A stretch of DNA of 64,000 bases from Coniochaeta sp. PMI_546 (taxonomy: Eukaryota; Ascomycota; Sordariomycetes; Coniochaetales; Coniochaetaceae): positions 1,302,001-1,366,000 of the forward strand of contig MU271145.1 of the NCBI GenBank assembly GCA_021432605.1, read 5' to 3'. This document shows positions 55,995 to 64,000 of this stretch, one piece after another. Position 1 is the stretch's first letter. Each line of letters starts with the position of its first letter. The notes under the pieces were generated by a model, which searched no databases, was not told the origin of the DNA, and saw nothing but the letters and a program-made list of their open reading frames with translations. The position numbers were made by a program, and so were the translations under genes.

Positions 55995-57384
55995 TTATAC
56001 GGGTACAATCTTAGTCTCAAAATGAAAGCCTGCTGCATCTAGCCTATCAATGTATTCCTGTCCAAGACAAGCAGGCGTATATATGCCTCCCTCCAGTCCG
56101 AGATCCTCCTCGAGAATGGTAGACGCCGCCTGTGCGAGCAGCAAACCAGACACTGGAAAGTGAAGTTAGTCATCAGTCTCGGTCGCGAGAGACGGCGACC
56201 TTGCAAGTAAGAAACTTACAATAATACATGCTTCCGGCATACCAACACCTGCTAAATGCCCTCTCCGCAACGGGACCCTCAACATCCGGCTCCGCGATGC
56301 CGCGATACTCTATCTCGTCCCTCTTCGCTACTTCAATGTCTGGACCTTCACCAGGCTTGTAGACGAACCGCTTGACCAGCGCCTTAAGCGGGGGAGTAAT
56401 GATAATAAGGAATAACAGCGAGAGCCCGTAGTGAATGAGGATCCCATGGAGCCAGTGACGCGGCTTCATGTACTCGCGGTAGCTGAAGTTGGGGCCATAT
56501 GCCTGGTCCTTTGTCCTTGGGATGGTGCGGAGCAGACCCCAGGTCCTCTCGACTATGGCGGCGTCGGTCGCGGCTGCGATGCAGGAGGTCTGGAGGCCTA
56601 AAACCGGGATGGTGACGAGACCGGTCAGCCGGCTAAGGAGGGTGCGAGGGGGATGCCTAGCGCTGGGGTTGTTGACTGGTGAGAGGGCGAAGGGAACATG
56701 GGACGCGCGGATCTCTTTGGCGGTGAAGTTGTCCAACAGGCCGAGGGCTGAGGCGAGAGTGCCACCCGAGGGCGCGGAGCTGGAAGTTGGGGTTAGTGCA
56801 ACTCGTAGATGATGATGGCAAAGATGTAATAGAGGTTACTTGAGCTTATGTAACGACACTGTCACCTCCGCAACAGGCGCATTGAATCTGGAGCGAATAG
56901 CCGAAGCAAGAGACCAGGTGATGAGGTCGGGTGGGCTTGACTCAATACCACACTGAGGGAACATGAGGGCGCCGCTGGCCTTGGCGGTGAGTTCATACTT
57001 CTTGATCATCCTAGCGACATAGGGCACCTCGCCGGTAACGTCGATATAGTGCGTGCCGTTCTCTGCACAGGCCTTGAAGGCACACTCTCCAAACTTGCCA
57101 AACGGACCAACGGTGCTGATCAGGATGAATGTTTTCTTGGCTAGCGCATCTAAATCGGCATGGTCGAGATTGCACACTTCAACCTCTGGTTGGCGGCGAT
57201 CTAGGTTCAATGACTTGCATTGGGCAACGACCTGGCTCAGCTTCTCATGAGAACGACCTGCGACCGCCCACTTGAGGTCGATTGGCAGGTGGGTACTTAT
57301 GCTCTCCGCAGTGAACTTGCCTGTGTAACCTGTTGCTCCAAAGACAACGAGGTCGTACAGACGATCATGTTTTTGGACTGGCAT
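55995..57384 (-). CDS. Saccharopine-dehydrogenase-like oxidoreductase (SCCPDH / trans-acting enoyl reductase type)
   Basis: Three exons, 57384-56840, 56779-56220 and 56152-55995, give 420 residues with introns of 60 and 67 nt. Residues 10-24 (YDLVVFGATGYTGKF) form a Rossmann nucleotide-binding loop. Conserved family stretches follow: KWAVAGRSHEKL, TVGPFGKFGECAFKACAENG, and HYIDVTGEVPYVARM. A hydrophobic segment at about residues 300-320 (HYGLSLLFLIIITPPL) suggests membrane or lipid-droplet association, as in human SCCPDH. The last exon gives ASTILEEDLGLEGGIYTPA, a typical C-terminus of this group. It is not the lysine-pathway saccharopine dehydrogenase. The physiological substrate is unknown. 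Confidence 0.92.
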
Positions 57385-58128
57385 GGTGTTCCTATGTCAG
57401 GACTGGGCGGGGTGGAGGCAGAAATATAGGCAGTTTGTAAGGGATAGCATGAGTATATCAAGGAGTGTCGAGGAAGTCGAGAGAGCGACGATGTGCCTCG
57501 TATATCATTGCTTTTTCATAGATCGCACGATCAAAGCTAGAAAATCGATCGTCCTCCACATTCTCCAGTCTAACTTGATCTCCATCAGTAACCGACATCT
57601 CAAACATCGATCTCGCAGCCTCAACAATCTGAGGCCACGGAGGTGATGCCAATACGGTAGTGTGAGGTCACCAAAAAGCAATTTAGGGCTCGGGGGTGGC
57701 TGAAAAGGCAAACATGCCCGGTCGTGCGTCGGTAGTTGCTCCGGTTGAGATGTCCAGCTCCGCGATGTAGCGGAAGTTGGTCTGTGCTGATCTCGCCTTC
57801 ACTTCCTTATCAGGCTTAGAGCTCGGAGTGGAGCAGTTTCGTCCCGTGCTTCCTTCCGCTGCCGGTGTACTTTAATTGTCTGACTCAGCACCTGAGGATT
57901 TTCGAGCAACGGCCGGGCCGCTGACAGCTGTCCTGTGAGCTTACGAAAGGCCCCACCAGTCACCGCACAACCACGAAAATTTGGCGAAATATTGTTGCAG
58001 CCCGCGAAATCCACTTTGAGAAAGATCTTGACATCTCGAAGTCTCCCCTCAATCCCAGCCATCGAGACAGGTCACGTCTTGAGCAACTACCGAATCTCTC
58101 CAGACTCGACAACCCTCACAACACAGAA
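57385..58128. promoter_or_regulatory. Divergent promoter, oxidoreductase / RPL43
   Basis: These 744 bp lie between divergent start codons. No known ribosomal-protein promoter element can be assigned with confidence. Confidence 0.55.
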
Positions 58129-59001
58129 ATGGCTGCCCGGACAAAGAAGGTCGGCGTGACGTGAGTTAATGCCCGTTCCTAACCCGTTCCCGCCTGAGGA
58201 ACCTTTGAAGATGCTAACTGTTTCCTCTCCAGCGGCAAGTATGGTACCAGGTAAGAACTAGCTCTTTTACGTTGTCGATTCCAGGACTCGAATTCGAAGG
58301 GATCACGCGAAGAGGTTTTTGGACAAGCGGACTGCTGCTGCCGCCCCTTGACAACCTCGAGAAGAGCAGCCGGCGATTCGATGGCCATTGCCATGTGGAA
58401 GCTTACAGCGGGCGACGACGGTCAAGCTGGGCATGGTCCGACAGGAGTGGGATATTTGGACCTCTTCCGGAACAGAAACATTGGCTAGGCGGCTTTGACT
58501 CTGGCTCTTTGAGGGAGGAAGAGGCATGAAACAGGAATATTGGTCTTTATGTCAACCACGAGCACGATACCGTACCAGGGTTTGCGACAGCCACAACGAC
58601 TCAATCGCAGCCACGCAGCGCAGCATCACGACCTCAAAACCACCACGCGGACTGGATCATATGGCTATCGAGAACAAGGGACTAACATTCGATGTGACAG
58701 ATACGGTGCCTCGCTGAGGAAGATGGTCAAGAAGATGGAGACCTCCCAGCACGCCAAGTACACCTGCGCTTTCTGCGGCAAGGACACCGTCAAGAGACAG
58801 GCTGTCGGCATCTGGAACTGCAAGAGCTGCAAGAAGACCACTGCTGGTGGTGCCTACACCGTCTCGTACGTTCAAGTTCATCTTTGCTGCCGAGCCAGCA
58901 CGTCATGGTGGATGAAGACATACTAACCAGAATCTAGCACACCTGCTGCCGCCGCCATGCGCTCGACTCTCCGCCGGTTGAGGGAAATTGCTGAGGTTTA
59001 A
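58129..59001 (+). CDS. RPL43: 60S ribosomal protein L43 (eL43, L37a)
   Basis: This is a zinc-ribbon protein of the large ribosomal subunit. Four exons, 58129-58160, 58233-58250, 58701-58865 and 58938-59001, give 92 residues, exactly the family length. The chain reads [11 protein letters not shown], then GKYGTR, then [13 protein letters not shown]. The zinc ribbon has CAFCGK and CKSCKK. The second exon is only 18 nt (it completes T, codes for G-K-Y-G-T and starts R) and is followed by a 450-nt intron, by far the longest in the window. All junctions have GT and AG ends, and the protein is continuous with the family only with the micro-exon included. I looked for snoRNA C/D boxes in the long intron and saw none convincing. 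Confidence 0.97.
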
Positions 59002-61164
59002 AGGGTTGCATACTGGGGGGTTGTGTGTTGCTTTTCGGGTTTCGGTGTACCGGCAAAAAGGGTTCTTCAGATACATCATGACATTGATCGTTTGGAGGGC
59101 GAATACCTGACAGGTCATCATCCAATGAGAAAACATTGACCAACATGCGAATTTCCAATGTTCGGTTTCGTCGACATCCTACGCTGTGCCATACACAACC
59201 ACGAAGTGCGACGCACTAGAGGCATGGCGCATACCTGAGCATTCCTCGTCGACCGTAACGTATCGATGCCTTGTCAGTCTTGTGACTGTGGAGAACTACC
59301 TAAGACAGCAGTGTACGATTCGAACAATTACCAGTAGCTGCCTGCCATGACTGGTCTCGCATGTCAAGTCAGCTCAACCCCAAACTTTACGGCTTTTGCT
59401 CATTTGACAGCTGCTTAGATGTGCGGCTGGGTAACGTTCTGGAATGTCCTGCGAGATATTTCCAGACTATTTGACTTTAGCAAGTTCACAGTCAGTTGAG
59501 TCGAGCTACAAAGAACTGCTTAAGATTCTGGCCGGCGAACCGGAGGGTGGCTCCGAAGCTTTGCTCAGTTAGCAGCACGTCTGCTTCGCATTATCTGCGT
59601 ACCTGTAGCTGATGCATCTGAGACACGACTGCTGTAGGATTTCGCATGCTACGTAGTGAGGTACCGAACACAGAATTCACTGGAGGCCATACTTCAAGCT
59701 CCTTGATAAAATATAGGAAGAGCAGATAGAGAGTCAAGATCGAACAGAGGTTTAGACGACCAGATCATTATACGACGTCTTTGACACAGATGTATACACC
59801 TCGGTCCTAGATACCCACAGAGGTCGCTTCACTAACAAGCGTAGACTTCCCACCAGCGTGCATACTTAAACTTGGCGGGATAGCAAAGAACCCAAACTTG
59901 GGTTGCCCATCAGGCCCCGTACCTTACCTCTCAAAAGGCAACTTTCCCCCGCTAGGTCCGTCTGCATGTTTCTGGCCTGAGGAGAACTTGGACCACGTTC
60001 CACGTGAATACACTCGTCATCCTGGTCGCCTGCACCCGGTGCCTGACCTGGCTTGTCCTTCCCTCATCTCGAGTGATCACAACGCGACAGATCAGTCAGC
60101 TGCTGGCACCTACGAGGTACCTTGACTCACCGAGTCCAGGGTGAATGTGCAGTGTGACAACGCTTGAAGTGGGTTACGACGAAAATGTGTGCAAGACACT
60201 CAAGAGTGACTTGAGATTGCACGACCTTGAGCCAGCAAAACAGAGGGCCAACCTGGCAGCTGAGCTCACCTCGAAGCTCAAGGTCTCGGGAAGGGTCATC
60301 CAAGGCGCTGAGCAAACACGAAACTTGGAAAGGTGTGGGACGGAAGGGACCAGCAGCTGTAATGTACACGTAAATAGGTCCCCCCGGGGTTGGACGGTTT
60401 TGCTGTGTCAGCTGATTTTGGGGCCCGCTTCACTTTCACCCTTTTTTGCCTGGTGCAGGAATTCTGACCCTTTCAGGTTCCCGCGCTAAACTCGCAAGCT
60501 GGAAAGAACCGCTTTCTTCTCGCTCTCCCAATTCTCCATTCTCCGAGTTCCAAAGTTTGCCTCTATCGTGCCTATCAGGCCTGGAAGCCATCCACGTCGA
60601 ACGGATTGCCAAACTTTGCCGACATTTCCGTCCACTTGAACTTCTCTTTCGCGTTTGCAGCCCTTGATCTGTTCTACGAGCCGTCTATCCACCAGTGTCA
60701 CCTCCTTTTCTTTTTCTATACGTGTGCACGTGTAGAACTTTGTCTACGGTTATACTTGACAATCGCCACCGGAAAGTTGCAAATACACATTTGATGCCAG
60801 CCATCCGGCGAAGCTTATCGGCAGCTCAGCTCGACTCCACCAACCGATAAATCAGCAGCCAGCATTGACACCACACTACCAAACCCCTCCAGGCCCAAAA
60901 ATTAGGCCTAACCTCTCCCCTAAAAAACTTGTCCAGGTGTACAGCTGTTCATCCTCCCACACACCTTTTGGGTAACGGGAGCACCAGTACCTGGTAGCAG
61001 CCACCCACGCTATTGTTCACCTCCACCACCACCGCACCGTCCTCGTCATTGTCACCATCATCGCCTCGCAACCTCAACTCATTCACCTATTCTTGATTCC
61101 CATCTGGATTACATGATTTTCGACCTCATCTCCCATCGCTTGACTTTTCATCTCGCCATTCACA
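59002..61164. other. 2.2-kb intergenic region
   Basis: This is the RPL43 downstream region and the promoter and leader of the RING/PHD gene. GGTACC-type motifs lie at about 59919-59930 and 60115-60123. The last 300 bp are C/T- and A-rich leader-like sequence (CACCACCACC, CTCATT). No gene is recognised. Confidence 0.55.
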
Positions 61165-63123
61165 ATGGCTGATCAATGCATTGTCTGTCTCGAAAACCTA
61201 GAGACAGAGTCATCAGGGTCCCCACAGTTACCCACAGCCGTTGATGCACCACCAGAGCCCGCGGTGGCGGCTATCGAAGCGTCAAAGGCCAACGGTCCCA
61301 GCAATGACACCGGCCAGACACCAAATCACCAGAACCACGATCCTGTAGCACTCATTCACATTTGCGGTCATGTGCTACATGACTCCTGTTTGCGAGAATG
61401 GACCGGAAAGGCGAACAGTTGTCCCATCTGTCGACAAGCTTTCCATTTAGTCCATGTCTATGACAAGGTTGGAGGTGAGTCTGCCCTCGTTACTGCGGTG
61501 CTAGCTTTTGACAGAAAGTTGCTAACGACCAGCGCCGCAGGAACCCTTTTGTCGTCCTACAAGGTTGAAGACAAGAAACAAGTCGCAGAATTCGATCAAC
61601 AAGCTTGGATTGACGAAAACCCGGAGCAAGAGGAGGAGCTTACACCGTGCCCGGTCTGCAACCGTGCAGACGAAGAGGAGATCCTTCTGTTGTGTGACAG
61701 CTGCGACACTCCGTATCATACACACTGCATCGGCCTCGATGGCGTACCGCGAGGTTCGTGGTTCTGCATGGAGTGCGTGGATGCCCTTGGACCCGAACTC
61801 ACCGGGCAATCGCCGCCGCCCCCAGCGAGAGACGCTCTGCGTGGCAACGGCCGGCGGTCCGATTTCTTTCCGCGCACCCAGGCGAGCATGCGGCGGGCAA
61901 GGCACCGCGCCCGCTCGGATGACTGGCAGGGCGCTTGGGGCCAGGTCTCGGCTCGCGTATTCGATGGCGCAGGGATCGACCTCGACTTCCACGACGAGGA
62001 TGATGCGCTGGAGGACTATCGTCGGCTGCAGCAGCTCCACGAGCGAGAGCGGCGGGAACATCAGCGCTGGCAGCAGCGACTGAACATTGCGAGTCGCCTT
62101 GGAGCTCGGGACGTTTTTGAAAACAGTATCCAGAACGTGTTCGGTCAACGAAGGAGTCCGACGCCGCGCGTCCAGGCTCCTGTGGAACAGACTCCAGAGG
62201 AACGAGGAGCTTGGCGTGCCTTAGAGAAGGCCAGGGAACGCGATGATGGCGGCTCGAACAGCAGTCGTAAACGGAAGTCAAGATCCGTCACAGGCTCTCC
62301 GAGTGAACCTCGTCCAGAACCAGAGCAAGAGCGGAAACTGAAACGGCCTCGCACCCGAAGGTTGCCGACCCAAAACGGTGAACCCTCATCCTCAAAGTCG
62401 ACAGTGGCAGTCTCGAACAATCAGGCCGAGAGCCACAGTTCAGCATCAAATGCTAGGTCGCCTCCATCCAATCAAAACGCCCCATCTTTCCTGTCTTCCC
62501 TGCTCAAGGAGGTCGAGATGAGCACTCCATCGGACGACGAAAGTATCCGAAACATCTGGGGACACATTCCAGGCGCCAATGACGCCTCGTCGCCCGCTCC
62601 ATCGCCTCCAGCGTCTGGCTATAGCAGTCCGAGGGCATTATCCACCACGCCTCCACCGCATCGAAACGTCCGTCCAACGTCGCCAACACTGAGTCTAAGC
62701 TCGCACATTGAACCAGTATATCCACCGGCGAAATTCTCACCAACTCGCTCCTCACCTGAAAATAGTGATTCAGAGACTCCAAACAATCGCATCAGCCGGC
62801 TGGAACTGCGCCAGCCGCGGCCTCGGCGGTCGCAGGCGGTTCCCCCTCCCCGATCACAAGACGTCTCGCCATCACGTACACCCTTACCTCTCGAGACCAA
62901 GCAAGACATCAACAACATCGTGCGGGAGGCTCTCAGACCTCACTGGAAATCGAGCCAGCTGACGGCGGTACAATATGCCACCATCAATCGAGACGTTTCC
63001 CACAAGCTCTACGACGAGGTGACGAATCCGACAGCGATTGCGGAGGAGGTTAGGAAGAACTGGGAGAAGATGGCTTCAACCGAAGTTGCGCGAGCGGTCG
63101 CAGAGTTGAAAGCCGGACCCTGA
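61165..63123 (+). CDS. RING and PHD finger protein, PHRF1-like
   Basis: Two exons, 61165-61474 and 61541-63123, give 630 residues. The 66-nt intron (GTGAGT, GCTAAC, GCAG) is a multiple of three with no in-frame stop, so unspliced mRNA would stay open and gain 22 residues. The RING finger lies at residues 5-94 (CIVCLENLE, CGHVLHDSCLREW, CPICRQAF), with a long acidic loop between the first two Cys pairs. A PHD finger spans about 140-185 (CPVCNRADEEEILLLCDSCD, HTHCIGLDGVPRGSWFCMEC). The middle is basic and Ser/Pro-rich. The last 75 residues are a folded helical domain (DINNIVREALRPHWKSSQL, INRDVSHKLYDEV) resembling the polymerase-II-CTD-binding SRI-type end of PHRF1. A nuclear ubiquitin ligase reading histone marks is the inferred role. 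Confidence 0.9.
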   Translation: MADQCIVCLENLETESSGSPQLPTAVDAPPEPAVAAIEASKANGPSNDTGQTPNHQNHDPVALIHICGHVLHDSCLREWTGKANSCPICRQAFHLVHVYDKVGGESALVTAVLAFDRKLLTTSAAGTLLSSYKVEDKKQVAEFDQQAWIDENPEQEEELTPCPVCNRADEEEILLLCDSCDTPYHTHCIGLDGVPRGSWFCMECVDALGPELTGQSPPPPARDALRGNGRRSDFFPRTQASMRRARHRARSDDWQGAWGQVSARVFDGAGIDLDFHDEDDALEDYRRLQQLHERERREHQRWQQRLNIASRLGARDVFENSIQNVFGQRRSPTPRVQAPVEQTPEERGAWRALEKARERDDGGSNSSRKRKSRSVTGSPSEPRPEPEQERKLKRPRTRRLPTQNGEPSSSKSTVAVSNNQAESHSSASNARSPPSNQNAPSFLSSLLKEVEMSTPSDDESIRNIWGHIPGANDASSPAPSPPASGYSSPRALSTTPPPHRNVRPTSPTLSLSSHIEPVYPPAKFSPTRSSPENSDSETPNNRISRLELRQPRPRRSQAVPPPRSQDVSPSRTPLPLETKQDINNIVREALRPHWKSSQLTAVQYATINRDVSHKLYDEVTNPTAIAEEVRKNWEKMASTEVARAVAELKAGP

Positions 63124-64000
63124 ACACTTGTTTCGACCATCTCTGTTGATTTTCATTGAACACGACAATACGATAATGACAGCGACGGTGGCTTCCTCTT
63201 CTTTATGGAACGGCGTCTCACGGATTCGGACGGCAAGCACGAGGACGGTTCGTTTATACCCGAGGCTCGATGCGTGCTCGAACGGCAGAGTAGGATATAG
63301 GTACGGCAGCCGAGCTGCGTTGTAGAGGGCTATCGCAGAGGGCTGTCACGGGACACATCTTCACGGTACGGCGTAATCGGAGGAGCGTATCTCTCGATAC
63401 ATTAGGTTCAATGACAACAGAACGTTGCAACGGCGGAATGATCGTCGCATCATTCGACACTTGAATCGTTTGAGGAATCTTTGGAGAATAGACAGCATAG
63501 CAGTTTTCGGACGCGACGCGCATTTTGAGTCGATTGAATCATTAGCACTTATTGATACCAGGGAAAATCTTCCGCACGTCACTATACGAAATATAAAAAT
63601 CCAGGCATATAGATCGATCTTTTCAAAATGTAAAGGAGCTTTCGCTCTCGAGCTGAATGTCATAGTCAAATTAGCAAAGCATTACTGAGATTCAAAGAGT
63701 GTCCAGGGCCTGCAGATATGAGCCAGAATCTCAGACTTTTGGGCTCTTGTGTTCTGGAGAGAACAGCCTGCGGGACCCCTCTGAATGGACAGGCTCTGGA
63801 AAGAGTCTTCCGGATGTGAGCAACAGCTATCTAACCAAACCCGGTAGGAAAGGTTTGCCATAAAAGGCACAAGCCCAGTTAGCGAAAAAAGGTTGCACAA
63901 GATTTGATCTCGGCGCGCGTAAATGGTCAAAACGTCCTGGAGGCGGGAACAGGTCTTGATGATAAGGAATGCGGCCTTAGAAGAAGAAGAAGAAAAGAGA
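63124..64000. other. Right edge, no gene recognised
   Basis: These 0.9 kb follow the RING/PHD gene. A few short open frames have no family resemblance. The window ends in a GAAGAAGAAGAAAAG purine tract. Confidence 0.55.

Noticed and set aside
58251-58700. C/D snoRNA in the long RPL43 intron
   Set aside because: I did not find a paired RUGAUGA and CUGA with terminal complementarity.
1-64000. tRNA genes, rRNA genes, CRISPR arrays
   Set aside because: I scanned for GGTTCGA-type B boxes with cloverleaf partners and for regularly spaced repeats and found none that hold up.

Overview
The window is nuclear DNA of a filamentous ascomycete (Pezizomycotina, most likely a Sordariomycete; I cannot name the species). 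The evidence is the gene set (SNF5, Pds5, Ste50, a Ste5-type RING-PH-VWA protein, CCT8, Sed5, LCB2, RPL43), mostly short introns of 52-100 nt with GTRNGT donors and CTAAC/CTGAC branch sites, and the near absence of repeats. I see no transposon, viral relic, rRNA, tRNA or CRISPR.

Layout from left to right. 185-2446(-): low-complexity, probably nuclear protein of unknown function. 3870-5409(-): EBP1/Cdb4-type proliferation-associated protein. 6132-8475(+): SWI/SNF subunit SNF5, followed in the same frame by a coding-like tail to 9009. 9719-14401(-): cohesin regulator Pds5. 16623-18374(+): Ser/Thr-rich single-pass membrane protein. 20546-22128(+): MAPK adaptor Ste50, followed in frame by a 260-codon open stretch. 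24288-26656(-): DUF4211 protein. 27743-29740(-): serine palmitoyltransferase subunit LCB2. 31929-34305(+): acetoacetyl-CoA synthetase. 35403-37240(+): DUF155 protein of the Rmd8/Sif family. 37874-38932(-): HMG-box protein resembling INO80 subunit Nhp10. 39831-41068(-): Golgi syntaxin Sed5. 41557-43331(+): chaperonin subunit CCT8. 43332-50591: 7.3 kb with no recognisable gene. 50592-54612(+): RING-PH-VWA scaffold of Ste5 type. 55995-57384(-): saccharopine-dehydrogenase-like oxidoreductase. 58129-59001(+): ribosomal protein L43. 61165-63123(+): RING/PHD protein resembling PHRF1.

Most genes are unrelated housekeeping genes. Three themes recur: chromatin and chromosome factors (SNF5, Pds5, Nhp10-like, PHRF1-like, DUF4211), MAP-kinase scaffolding (Ste50 and the Ste5-type protein, 28 kb apart), and membrane lipid and traffic genes (LCB2, Sed5).

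The strongest unexplained signal is that SNF5 and STE50 both stop at UAG-G, with long coding-like sequence continuing in the same frame. After STE50 the frame stays open for 260 codons and contains no ATG. This fits developmental A-to-I (UAG to UGG) mRNA editing known from Sordariomycetes, readthrough, an unseen splice form, or recent truncation. The other notable signals are three spliceosomal introns whose lengths are multiples of three and which lack in-frame stops (two in SED5, one in the RING/PHD gene), an 18-nt micro-exon plus a 450-nt intron in RPL43, and an overlapping SUMO-interaction-like C-terminus downstream of the HMG-box gene. Exon coordinates were worked out by hand from splice consensus, frame continuity and remembered family sequence, and were not checked against transcripts.
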